Assembly: GCF_000455345.1 (NCBI RefSeq)
Contig: NZ_HG315690.1
Location: 1,873,360-1,937,359, forward strand
DNA: 64,000 bases
DNA from: Halopiger goleimassiliensis
GTDB taxonomy: Archaea; Halobacteriota; Halobacteria; Halobacteriales; Natrialbaceae
Direction of reading: 5' to 3'
In this document: positions 53,880 to 61,865 of the stretch, one piece after another
Layout of the letters: every line of letters starts with the position of its first letter
How positions within the stretch are numbered: the stretch's first letter is position 1
Translations under genes and position numbers: made by a program
The notes under the pieces: model-generated
What the model was told of the DNA's origin: nothing
Database searches by the model: none
The model's input: the letters and a program-made list of their open reading frames with translations, nothing else

Positions 53880-54104
53880 ATGGGGACGAAAAGTCTCACC
53901 ATCACGGAGGAAGCCTACGAGCGGCTGAAAGCACACAAGCGAGAGGACGAGAGTTTCACCGACACGATTCTTCGGCTCACTGGTGACGAGCACGACCCGC
54001 TGAAGGGATTCGGCACGATGGAAGACGTGGACGGATTTCGGGACGCCGTCGAAGCGACCCGTGACGAACTCGACGACGATCTCCGGACGCGAGCAGATCG
54101 ATGA
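53880..54104 (+). CDS. vapB: VapB-type antitoxin
   Basis: A 74-residue protein of the archaeal UPF0330/VapB group. The N-terminal ribbon-helix-helix reads KSLTITEEAYERLKAHKRED and SFTDTILRLTGD; the C-terminal tail (DVDGFRDAVEATRDELDDD) wraps and blocks the toxin. Its stop overlaps the start of the PIN-domain gene by 4 bases (ATGA), the normal toxin-antitoxin arrangement. Confidence 0.9.
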   Translation: MGTKSLTITEEAYERLKAHKREDESFTDTILRLTGDEHDPLKGFGTMEDVDGFRDAVEATRDELDDDLRTRADR

Positions 54105-54484
54105 TCGCCTTCGACACTACGTTTCTTCTGGACTATCTCGACGGAGTCGAAGCCACTGCGGAGTATCTCGAAGCACACGAAGGGAAACCGTTCTGCGTAC
54201 CGACGCTGGCACTCTTCGAAGTGTATCGTGGTGCAGCCCGCGCCGACGGTCGAGACGGCGTCGAACGCGTTGCAACCGGCCTGGACTGGGCCGACCCGCT
54301 TCCGATGACCGAACCGGCCGTTCGGGAAGCCGCGCTCGTCGAAGCGGAACTCCTCGACGCCGGAGAGTCGATCAATCTCGGCGAGACGCTCATCGCTGGA
54401 ATCTGTCGCCACAACGGTGCCCGACTCGTTACGCGAGACAGCGACTTCGAGCGCGTTCCGGAAGTAGCGGTCGACTCGTACTAG
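54101..54484 (+). CDS. vapC: VapC-type PIN-domain toxin
   Basis: A 127-residue PIN-domain ribonuclease. The acidic active-site residues are D5 (AFDTTFLLDYL), E40 (LFEVYRG) and D113/D115 (LVTRDSDF). The third position, usually Asp in the helix before, reads GETLIAG with E95, a conservative change. It cleaves tRNA or rRNA when VapB is lost. It is translationally coupled to vapB. Confidence 0.9.
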   Translation: MIAFDTTFLLDYLDGVEATAEYLEAHEGKPFCVPTLALFEVYRGAARADGRDGVERVATGLDWADPLPMTEPAVREAALVEAELLDAGESINLGETLIAGICRHNGARLVTRDSDFERVPEVAVDSY

Positions 54485-54591
54485 TTGCCGCTCGGGTGAG
54501 CGTTCGAACGACCCCGCCGGGTACCGAACGCGGGATGCAACCGCGGCAACAGGTAAGCACCCTTAAGACCCGCCGCCGACAGGATGCTCGT

Positions 54592-55749
54592 ATGCAACCG
54601 CGCGACCTGTCCGATCACGTCGCCTACGAGGCAGGCCGGGGGATCGAGGAGGTCGCCCGCGAACTCGACCGCGACCCCGACGAGTTCGTCAAACTCGCCT
54701 CGAACGAGAACCCCCACGGCCCCTCGCCGGCAGCGACGGTGGCCATTCGCGAGACCGCCGCGACCGTCAGCTCCTACCCGAAGGCCGCCCACGCCGACCT
54801 GACGGCCGAGTTGGCCGACCGCTGGGACGTCGACGACTCGCAGGTCTGGCTGGCCAACGGCGGCGACGGTGCGATCGACTACCTCCACCGGGCCGCGCTC
54901 GAGTCCGAGGACGGCGTACTCGTTCCCGATCCCGGCTTCGCTTACTACGGGATGAGCGTGCGCTACCACCACGGCACGGTCCGGGAGTACACGCTCTCGA
55001 AGGCCGAAGAGTTCACACAGGACGCCGAGACGGTGCTCGAGACCTACGACGACGAGCGGATGATCTGGCTGACCAGTCCGCACAACCCCACCGGATCGAC
55101 GATGTCGCTCGCCGAGATCGAACGCCTGGCCGACGAGACCGACGAGGAGACGCTGGTCGTGGTCGACGAAGCCTACGGCGAGTTCGCCGACGGCGAGTCC
55201 GCCGTCGCGCTGATCGAAGGCCGGGAGGGCTTCGACGCCCGCGACGACGTCGCCGTCCTCCGGACGTTCTCGAAGGCCTACGGGCTGGCAGGGGTCCGTC
55301 TCGGCTACGCCGTCGTTCCCGAGGCGTGGGGCGAGGCCTACGCTCGCGTCAACACGCCGTTCGCGGCGAGCGAACTCGCCTGTCGCGCCGGACTCGCCGC
55401 GATCGACGACGACGAACACGTCGCACGGACCGTCGAGACGGCACGGACCGCCCGTGAGTACATGCGCGAGTCGATCGACGCTCGCGTCTGGCCGAGCGAG
55501 GGCAACTTCGTCCTCGTCGACGTCGGCGACGCCTCCGTCGTCACCGAGGCGATGAAACGACGCGGCGTCATCGTTCGCGACTGCTCGAGTTTCGGCCTTC
55601 CGGGCTGTATCCGGATCACCTGCGGAACCGAGGAGGAGACCGAACTGGCCGTCGAGACGCTGAACGACGTGCTGGCGGACCGCGAGCGCGAGCGTGACGG
55701 TGACGCTGCCGTCGAGGACGACGGCGAACCGGAGGTGTGCGACACGTGA
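54592..55749 (+). CDS. hisC: Histidinol-phosphate aminotransferase
   Basis: A 385-residue class I/II PLP aminotransferase. It has KLASNENPHGPSPAA near the N-terminus, PDPGFAYYGMSV, TSPHNPTGS, VVVDEAYGEF and the PLP lysine K228 in FSKAYGLAGVRLGYA. It carries out a late step of histidine synthesis (imidazole-acetol phosphate to histidinol phosphate). Its stop overlaps the GTG start of the adenylate-kinase-like gene (GTGA). The acidic 20-residue C-terminal tail is typical of halophiles. Confidence 0.95.
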   Translation: MQPRDLSDHVAYEAGRGIEEVARELDRDPDEFVKLASNENPHGPSPAATVAIRETAATVSSYPKAAHADLTAELADRWDVDDSQVWLANGGDGAIDYLHRAALESEDGVLVPDPGFAYYGMSVRYHHGTVREYTLSKAEEFTQDAETVLETYDDERMIWLTSPHNPTGSTMSLAEIERLADETDEETLVVVDEAYGEFADGESAVALIEGREGFDARDDVAVLRTFSKAYGLAGVRLGYAVVPEAWGEAYARVNTPFAASELACRAGLAAIDDDEHVARTVETARTAREYMRESIDARVWPSEGNFVLVDVGDASVVTEAMKRRGVIVRDCSSFGLPGCIRITCGTEEETELAVETLNDVLADRERERDGDAAVEDDGEPEVCDT

Positions 55750-56282
55750 GGATCGCCGTCACCGGCACGCCGGGAACGGGGAAGACGACCGCCACCGGGT
55801 TGCTCGAGTCCCGTCTCGGCGGCGACTCCGATCTCCCGGATCTCCAGGTGATCCACCTCAACGAAGTCCTGGAACGCGAGGGCTTCTACACCGAGGTCGA
55901 CGCCGAACGCGAGAGCAAGGTGGCCGACCTCGAGGCGTTGGCCGACTGGCTCGACGGTCGCGACGACGTCGTCATCGAGTCCCACCTCGCACACCACTTC
56001 GACGCGGATCGAATCGCCGTGTTGCGCTGTCGGCCCGAGCGACTCGAGCAACGGCTGCTCGAGCGCGGCGAGAGCGAGGCGAAGGCACGGGAAAACGCCG
56101 AGAGCGAGGCGCTGGACGTCCTCCTCGCGGAAGCGGCCGAGGAACACGGCCTCGAGTCCGTCTACGAGATCGACACGACCGACCGCGATCCGGCGGACGT
56201 GGCCGACGCGCTGGCGGCCGTCGTGACCGGCGACCGCGAACCCAGCGCCGGCGAGGTCGAGTTCGTGGGGTATCTCGAATGA
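55746..56282 (+). CDS. Adenylate kinase family protein (AK6/Fap7-like)
   Basis: A 178-residue P-loop NTPase starting with GTG at 55746. The P-loop GTPGTGKTT is at 7-15, followed by VIHLNEVLEREGFYTE, VVIESHLAHHF, VAVLRCRPERLEQRL and a helical lid region. It matches the archaeal/eukaryotic AK6 (Fap7) type, which helps mature the small ribosomal subunit and has adenylate kinase activity. Both ends overlap neighbouring genes by 4 bases, placing it in a tight operon. Confidence 0.92.
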   Translation: MRIAVTGTPGTGKTTATGLLESRLGGDSDLPDLQVIHLNEVLEREGFYTEVDAERESKVADLEALADWLDGRDDVVIESHLAHHFDADRIAVLRCRPERLEQRLLERGESEAKARENAESEALDVLLAEAAEEHGLESVYEIDTTDRDPADVADALAAVVTGDREPSAGEVEFVGYLE

Positions 56283-56890
56283 CGCTCGACAGACTCCGCC
56301 CCTACGCCACGCGGTTTCTGGACCCGTTCGTCAGGGGGTTCGACCGCGTCGGCATGACGCCCAACGGGGTGAGCGTGCTGGCGTTCGGGATGGCCGTCCT
56401 CGCCGCGGTTGCGTTCCTGCTGGGCGGGCGCGCCGATCGGATCTGGTACGTCGTCGCCGCCGCGCTGGTGTTCGTGAACGGCTGGCTCGACGTCGTCGAC
56501 GGCGCGCTCGCCCGCGAACAGGAGGTGGCCTCGGCCGCCGGCGACCTGCTGGATCACGTCCTCGACCGGTACGCCGACATCGTCGTCGTGGCTGGACTCG
56601 CCGCCGGGATCGGCAACTACTACCTGGGCTTTCTCGCGGTCACCGGCGTCGTGATGACCTCCTACCTCGGCACGCAGGCCCAGGCCGTCGGCCTCGAGCG
56701 CGTCTACGGCGGTCTCGTCGGCCGGGCGGACCGGCTGGCGATCATCGGCGCGGTCGGCTTCCTCGCCTATCCGCTCTCGGGAGAGTACGGCGGGTTCACG
56801 ATCGTCGGCTGGCTGCTGATCTTCCTGGCCGCCGTCGGCCACCTGACCGCGCTCCAGCGCTTTTACTACTCCTGGCTCGCGCTCGAGTGA
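56279..56890 (+). CDS. CDP-alcohol phosphatidyltransferase (archaetidylinositol phosphate synthase-like)
   Basis: A 203-residue membrane enzyme with about six helices. The CDP-alcohol motif is complete: D71, D74-G75, A78-R79, G88, D92 and D96 (in DVVDGALARE and LLDHVLDRYAD). It joins CDP-archaeol to an alcohol phosphate, probably inositol phosphate, making archaeal phospholipid head groups. The start ATG overlaps the upstream stop (ATGA). It is the last gene of the hisC-AK6-transferase operon. Confidence 0.9.
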   Translation: MTLDRLRPYATRFLDPFVRGFDRVGMTPNGVSVLAFGMAVLAAVAFLLGGRADRIWYVVAAALVFVNGWLDVVDGALAREQEVASAAGDLLDHVLDRYADIVVVAGLAAGIGNYYLGFLAVTGVVMTSYLGTQAQAVGLERVYGGLVGRADRLAIIGAVGFLAYPLSGEYGGFTIVGWLLIFLAAVGHLTALQRFYYSWLALE

Positions 56891-56957
56891 GACGACGGGG
56901 CTCCGCAAGTGGGAGCGCGCCGCATGGTTTATGGCTCGCCGCGATATAGTTTCGAGC

Positions 56958-57503
56958 ATGGTTCAGTGCGAGATGTGTGGCGCGGAGACGTCGGCCCCGA
57001 AGACCATCAAAGTCGAAGGTGCGAAACTCGACGTGTGTTCGAACTGCACCGATTTCGGCACCGAGGTGAAACAGACCTCGAGCTCTAGCTCGTCGACCAA
57101 GTACTCGACCTCCTCCAGCGGCGGTTCGTCCTCCAGCAGCGGCAAGAGCAGCGGCGGGGGAACGACCAGCAGTAGTTCCGGCGGCTCGAGCCGCCGACAG
57201 ACGGACATGTTCGACGACATGGACGAACTCGCGACCGACTACGACGAGCGCGTCCGTCAGGCCCGCGAGAACAAGGGCCTCAGCCAGTCCGATCTGGCCA
57301 ACGAACTCAACGAGAAGGCGAGCCTCATCCGCAAGATCGAACGCGGCGACACCCTGCCGAGCGACCGCGTCCAGTCCAAACTCGAGCGGTTCCTCGACGT
57401 CGACCTCAGCGCGGAGGGTGGGTCGGCCGAGGATTCGGAGTGGTCGGGCGGCTCTTCCTCGGGCAGCTACACCCTGGGCGACGTCGTCAAACGGAAAGAC
57501 TGA
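56958..57503 (+). CDS. Multiprotein bridging factor 1 (MBF1) homologue
   Basis: A 181-residue protein. The N-terminal zinc ribbon is CEMC (4-7) with CSNC downstream. A very Ser/Gly-rich linker (about 40-85) leads to a C-terminal HTH (RVRQARENKGLSQSDLANEL with ASLIRKIERGDTLPS), closely matching archaeal MBF1. ATG 56958 has a TTTATGG element about 25 bases upstream. The paralogue at 24067-24597 has the same layout but a charged instead of Ser-rich linker. Confidence 0.94.
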   Translation: MVQCEMCGAETSAPKTIKVEGAKLDVCSNCTDFGTEVKQTSSSSSSTKYSTSSSGGSSSSSGKSSGGGTTSSSSGGSSRRQTDMFDDMDELATDYDERVRQARENKGLSQSDLANELNEKASLIRKIERGDTLPSDRVQSKLERFLDVDLSAEGGSAEDSEWSGGSSSGSYTLGDVVKRKD

Positions 57504-57677
57504 CGCCCGGTTCCGGATCGCTCGCCTCGAGCGGCCGCCCGGGTCCCGAACGGTTGCTGCCCCGTCTCGACGCGGTTGCGCACGTCGGGGGCCGGTCGTG
57601 TCCCCCCTGATTCGACCGCCGTCGCCACCCAGCGGCGACACGCAAGCTATTTCTTCCGTGCGGCAGGCGTCTCACGT

Positions 57678-58322
57678 ATGTTCATCCTCGTCAACCTGAA
57701 GACGTACCCCTGTGACCCCGTCGCGGTCGCCGAAGCCGTCCGCGACGTCGACGACCGAACGGACGCCCGCCTCGCTGTCGCCCCGCAAGCGGCTCACATA
57801 GCGCGCGTCGCCGACACCGGCGTCGAGACCTGGTCCCAGCACGTCGATCCGATCGACCACGGCAGCAACACCGGCCACACGCTCGCGGAGTCGGTCGCCG
57901 ACGCGGGCGCGGTCGGCACGCTCGTCAACCACTCCGAGCAGCGGCTGAAACTCGCCGACGTCGACGGCGCGGTCGACGCCGCCCAGCGTGCGGACCTCGA
58001 GACGATCGTCTGTGCGAACAACCCGGAACAGATCGGCGCTGCCGCGGCGCTCGGTCCCGACGCCGTCGCCGTGGAGCCACCGGCGCTGATCGGTACCGGC
58101 ACGCCGGTTAGCCAGGCCGACCCGGACGTCGTCGAGGACGCCGTCGACGCCGCCCGGGCCGTCGACAGCGACGTCTCGGTCCTCTGTGGGGCGGGGATCA
58201 GCACCGGTGAGGACGTCGTCGCGGCGGCCGACCTCGGTGCCGACGGCGTGTTGCTCGCCAGCGGCGTCGCGAAAGCCGACGATCCGGCAGCGGCCCTCGA
58301 GGACCTCGTCGAACCGCTGTAA
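57678..58322 (+). CDS. tpiA: Triosephosphate isomerase
   Basis: A 214-residue archaeal-size TIM. The catalytic set is K8 in LVNLKTY, H85 in LVNHSEQRL and E133 in [12 protein letters not shown]. The phosphate loop is GAGISTGED and [14 protein letters not shown]. It interconverts glyceraldehyde-3-phosphate, the product of the KDPG aldolase in this window, and dihydroxyacetone phosphate. Confidence 0.97.
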   Translation: MFILVNLKTYPCDPVAVAEAVRDVDDRTDARLAVAPQAAHIARVADTGVETWSQHVDPIDHGSNTGHTLAESVADAGAVGTLVNHSEQRLKLADVDGAVDAAQRADLETIVCANNPEQIGAAAALGPDAVAVEPPALIGTGTPVSQADPDVVEDAVDAARAVDSDVSVLCGAGISTGEDVVAAADLGADGVLLASGVAKADDPAAALEDLVEPL

Positions 58323-58419
58323 CGCCGGTACGGCCGTCCTCGACCGATGGGATTTCGTGTCGGAGAGACATTAGTTACATTGATAATATTGCATACGATT
58401 ATTCTGATGAGGGGATGGA

Positions 58420-59031
58420 ATGACGGGGGAGCGCGTTTACGTGTCACACACGCCTGGGGATCTCGAGCTGGTACAGGAACTGTTCGCGACTGTCAAGAAC
58501 TTCCCGATCAACGTCCACGTCGCGCTCGAGGAGGTCGAATCGCGCCAATCGCGGGCGAGACTCGAGGGACGGCTCGCGAACAGTACGGTCGTCGTTCCGG
58601 TGTTGACCGAACGCGCCGCCGGGTCGGCGTGGATCAACCAGGAGATCGGCTACGCGCGGGCCAACGGGCTTCCGATCGTTCCCCTGTACGAATCCGAACG
58701 ACTCCGACGGGGCTTCATCAGCGATCTCGAGGGCGTCTCGCTCGATCGGGAGGACGCCACCGTTACGGTGTTCAACCTGCTCAGTCGGCTACGAAGCGTG
58801 CTCGAACCGCTGGGCGCGCTCTCGGTGCCGAACTGGTACGTCCGGTTCCCGTGTACCGTACCCGAGTGCTCGGCCGACGTCACCCTCGAGATCGAGCGCA
58901 GCCAGACCAAGCTCTGGAAGCTTCACCGGCACGGAAAGCTCCTCAGCACGACCTGTGAGGGCTGTTCGTCGACGTACTACTTCGAGCCGGCGACGATCGG
59001 CTACGTGCGGCGCGAACCCGGCGATCGGTGA
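58420..59031 (+). CDS. TIR-domain protein with C-terminal zinc ribbon
   Basis: A 203-residue protein. Residues 4-90 have TIR features: first strand RVYVSHTPGDLELVQEL, a helix-strand STVVVPVLTERAAGSAW, and W71-x3-E75 followed by IGYARANGLPIVPLY. This matches the W-x3-E block holding the catalytic Glu of NAD-cleaving TIR domains. The middle (95-135) is a linker helix. The C-terminus has paired cysteines C145/C150 and C179/C182, a zinc-ribbon arrangement. There is no signal peptide. The promoter is AT-rich (58365-58410). The role is unknown: NAD hydrolysis/immune signalling is one possibility, nucleotide sensing another. Confidence 0.75.
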   Translation: MTGERVYVSHTPGDLELVQELFATVKNFPINVHVALEEVESRQSRARLEGRLANSTVVVPVLTERAAGSAWINQEIGYARANGLPIVPLYESERLRRGFISDLEGVSLDREDATVTVFNLLSRLRSVLEPLGALSVPNWYVRFPCTVPECSADVTLEIERSQTKLWKLHRHGKLLSTTCEGCSSTYYFEPATIGYVRREPGDR

Positions 59032-59484
59032 TCGCTCCCCCGAATCGCTACCTCCGTCCGTTCCGCCGACCGTCGATCCGTTCTGTCGATCCCGATTCGT
59101 TCTACAGGCTGAGCAGGCCGAGTGCCTCGGGGCTTGACCCCGAGGCGGTTCACTGACCGCGACGGTGCGGCGTAGGTGTTCATTACGCTGTTGGATCGAC
59201 CGAGTGAACGCGGCCAGGGGTTCCGATCGTGACGGGGTGACGACGGACACTCCCGCCCGCTACCCGGTCGTCGGATCGTAGCGTCGTTCGTCCCCGGCCC
59301 GATCGGGGTAGAGAAGGGGCCAGATAACGAAGGGGTGGCGCTACGATACCCCGAATGCGGGGGGGATTCCCTCGCACCGCTCCGTCCGTTGGACGATCCC
59401 CGGCGACCGTTCGTCGCCGGGCTCCGCCTCTCTCCGCCGCGACGAATCGGGACACAAATAGGGCACCGTTCCCGAGACTCCCGT
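59032..59484. other. Intergenic region with IS-end-like hairpin
   Basis: About 450 bases with no credible gene. The main feature is a perfect 9-bp hairpin at 59124-59146 (separate entry). The right end carries the promoter of the DUF3054 gene (ACAAATAGG near 59455). Confidence 0.5.
59124..59146 (+). repeat. Perfect hairpin, possible IS200/IS605-type end
   Basis: GCCTCGGGG-CTTGA-CCCCGAGGC is a perfect 9-bp stem with a 5-base loop, followed by GGTTCACTG. The sequence reminds me of hairpins near the ends of haloarchaeal tnpB-containing (IS1341-like) elements. No transposase or tnpB remnant is next to it, so it may also be a terminator. Confidence 0.4.
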
Positions 59485-59913
59485 ATGGAATCGAGTGCCC
59501 AGTGGGGTCGTGGGTCCGGAGTGACCGACCGTCGCGTGCTGTCGCTCGTCGCGGTCGACCTCGTGGCTATCGTCGTGCTGATCGTCGTCGGACAACTCTC
59601 ACACGGGGACGACCCGTTCGGGAACCCGATCGGCTTGCTCGAGACGGCACTCCCGTTCCTCGTCGGCTGGCTTCTCGTCGCCCCTCTCGCTGGAACGTAC
59701 GCCCGTCGAGTCGCGACGTCCGCCTTCGAGGCCGCACGATTGACCGCCGTCGCCTGGATTGCAGCCGCGAACGTAGGCCTCCTCCTCCGGTCGTTCGAAC
59801 AGGTGCCGGGTACGACCGAATGGCCGTTTCCACTCGTACTGACGACCACGGGTCTCGTCCTGCTGGTCGGTGTCCGGGTCGCCGTCGCCACGCTGGTCTT
59901 CACTCGGGAGTAG
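59485..59913 (+). CDS. DUF3054 family membrane protein
   Basis: A 142-residue protein with four hydrophobic helices: VLSLVAVDLVAIVVLIVVGQ, ALPFLVGWLLVAPLAGTYA, AARLTAVAWIAAANVGLLL and FPLVLTTTGLVLLVGVRVAVA. Between helices 1 and 2 lies SHGDDPFGNPIG, the family's short conserved loop. DUF3054 proteins are widespread in actinobacteria and haloarchaea and have no known function. ATG 59485 lies about 25 bases after a TATA-like AAATAGG. Confidence 0.85.
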   Translation: MESSAQWGRGSGVTDRRVLSLVAVDLVAIVVLIVVGQLSHGDDPFGNPIGLLETALPFLVGWLLVAPLAGTYARRVATSAFEAARLTAVAWIAAANVGLLLRSFEQVPGTTEWPFPLVLTTTGLVLLVGVRVAVATLVFTRE

Positions 59914-60279
59914 TCCCGATCCATCGCCGGGGAACTATCGACACGTTTCTCCGAGTTTATGGAGAATGTGTCAAAATCGACGCCGGAATTCTGGCATCGA
60001 AACCCGTGGTCGACACAGACGCACGTTGATAACTCCGCTTCGGGCTGACATCCACCCCGTCTACGTCTCGTGATTTCTCGATATTACTGCATCGTGAGCT
60101 CGTTTTCTCGTCGTGATAGGTCAGGGGGTGGAAGACGATCCCTTCGCGAGAATATATTTGCATAACTTATGGATTGCATACCAAGAACCAATGTGTTGAA
60201 TATAGATCTTGAATGAATCCAGTATGAGCTAATTATGGGAAACACTTATATGCCTATCTCGCATAGAATTGGATAGATT
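59914..60279. other. AT-rich intergenic region
   Basis: About 365 bases, markedly AT-richer than average from 60060 to 60280. It holds the promoter of the next gene (CTTATATGCC at 60244-60253, about 30 bases before ATG 60280). It also has a segment resembling an IS200/IS605 end (60031-60058) and an 8-bp inverted pair TCCACCCC/GGGGTGGA (60051-60058, 60125-60132). No gene is evident. Confidence 0.55.
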
Positions 60280-60495
60280 ATGACTGGATATTACGACCTC
60301 GTTCTTGGCCTCATCCCAGTCGCACTGCTCGGTACTACCGCTGCCCTGACGGTCGTGGGACTCTCGTTGACGGCAGCAGTACCGGTCGGGGCGCTCGTCG
60401 CGATGGCCATCATCGGTCACGCGATGTTCGTGAACGCGCCCGCCGACGTCTCCGACGAGGCCAAGTCGGCGCGCCCACCGCTCAACGCCGACTAA
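60280..60495 (+). CDS. Small membrane protein of unknown function
   Basis: A 71-residue protein with two hydrophobic helices (LVLGLIPVALLGTTAALTVVGLSL and AAVPVGALVAMAIIGHAMFV) and a short hydrophilic tail (NAPADVSDEAKSARPP). The promoter is strong: CTTATATGCC lies about 30 bases before the ATG. Similar 70-residue proteins occur across haloarchaea; the function is unknown. Confidence 0.8.
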   Translation: MTGYYDLVLGLIPVALLGTTAALTVVGLSLTAAVPVGALVAMAIIGHAMFVNAPADVSDEAKSARPPLNAD

Positions 60496-60549
60496 CTCTC
60501 CGTCTCCGTTTCCCTGCCTTTTATCTCCGTTCCCGGTTCCGTTTTCACC

Positions 60550-61548
60550 ATGACTACGACGCTGTTTTTGACCAGCGACGAGGTCACCGACCTGGCCGAG
60601 CCAGCCGACTACGTCGCCGCCGTTCGCGAGGGCTACCGCCAGCGCGGCGACGGTGCGCCGGCACAGCCCCGGTCGAAGTTCTTCCGCGAGGACCCACAGG
60701 GGATGCTCACCAGCTACGCCGCGATCCTCCCCGAGACGGGGGCGATGGGCGGCTACATGTACTCGGCGGGTTTCGGCGCGACGGACGCCTGGTTTATGAC
60801 GCCGCTGTTCGACGCCGACAGCGGCGAACCCCTGGCCATCCTCGACGGCGCGAGCATGAACCCCCACAAGACCGGCGCTGCGGGTGCCGTCGCCGTCGAC
60901 GAACTCGCCCGCAAGGACAGCGACACGCTCGCCGTCATCGGCAGCGGCTCTCAGGCCCGCGGCCAGTTGCGAGCGACCGCGACGGTGCGTGACTTCACCG
61001 AGGTCAGGGTTTACTCGCCGACTCGGGAAAACCGCGAGGCGTTCGCCGCCGACTTCGATTCCGCACTCGAGGCGGACGTACGAGCGGTCGACTCGAGCAC
61101 GGCGGCCGTCGACGGTGCCGACGTCGTGATTACCGCGACGCAGGCGAGCGAGCCGGTCGTCGACGCCGACGACGTCGCCCCGGGCACGCACGTGACGGCC
61201 ATGGGCCAGTACTCCCCCGACGCGCGGGAGCTCGACACCGCGACGATCGAACGGGCGACCTACGTGCCCGACCTGCGCGAGCGTGCGACGTTCGACTCCG
61301 GCGAGTTCCTGACGGCCCTCGAGGAGGGCGCGGTGACGGAATCCCACGTGCACGCGGAACTCGGCGAGGTCGTCGCCGGCCAGGCCCCCGGCCGAACCGA
61401 CGACGACGAGATCACCGTCTTCGACAGCGGCGGCACGGGGATCGAGACGGTCGCCGCCGCACACATGCTCTACGAACGCGCCGACGCGGCGGGACGGGGC
61501 ACGGAACTCGAGTTCGCCCCTGCGAGCGAGGCGCTGACGGGCGACTAA
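60550..61548 (+). CDS. Ornithine cyclodeaminase / mu-crystallin family protein
   Basis: A 332-residue NAD(P)-binding enzyme. It has LSPADYVAAVREGY-like spacing (LAEPADYVAAVREGYRQ), MGGYMYSAGF, LDGASMNPHKTGAAGAVA (active-site region), the dinucleotide loop VIGSGSQARGQL, VVITATQASEPVVDADDV and DSGGTGIETVAAAH. The family includes ornithine cyclodeaminase, alanine dehydrogenase and ketimine reductases; the sequence alone does not choose between them. It lies 55 bases after the small membrane protein on the same strand. Confidence 0.9.
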   Translation: MTTTLFLTSDEVTDLAEPADYVAAVREGYRQRGDGAPAQPRSKFFREDPQGMLTSYAAILPETGAMGGYMYSAGFGATDAWFMTPLFDADSGEPLAILDGASMNPHKTGAAGAVAVDELARKDSDTLAVIGSGSQARGQLRATATVRDFTEVRVYSPTRENREAFAADFDSALEADVRAVDSSTAAVDGADVVITATQASEPVVDADDVAPGTHVTAMGQYSPDARELDTATIERATYVPDLRERATFDSGEFLTALEEGAVTESHVHAELGEVVAGQAPGRTDDDEITVFDSGGTGIETVAAAHMLYERADAAGRGTELEFAPASEALTGD

Positions 61549-61865
61549 CGGCTGGTTCCGAAGCGTTCGTCCACCGACCCCCCACGAACCTCTTGGGATC
61601 AGAACCACTCGATCTGCGCCGGCCGTAGACTCCGACGCCGTCGCGGCGTGATCACTGGCGAGCCACTGCAAGCAGTGGGTGAATACGGCAGGCCGAGGTA
61701 CGGGGGAGCCACCACGCGAATGCAACGGTCGGAATCGACGACAGTCTCGAGCCTCCGGACGATCGGTCCGTCGCTCGCTCCGAGACTGGCCCGACGAGCA
61801 CCCGGCGAGCGGTCGACTGCTCCTCGATGCGACGGGTCGGAAGCGATCGTGCGGAGCGACGACCG
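61549..61865. other. Intergenic region, no gene recognised
   Basis: About 315 bases of GC-rich sequence before the membrane protein gene. Open frames exist but have shadow composition. I see no RNA gene and only an unclear promoter. Confidence 0.5.
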
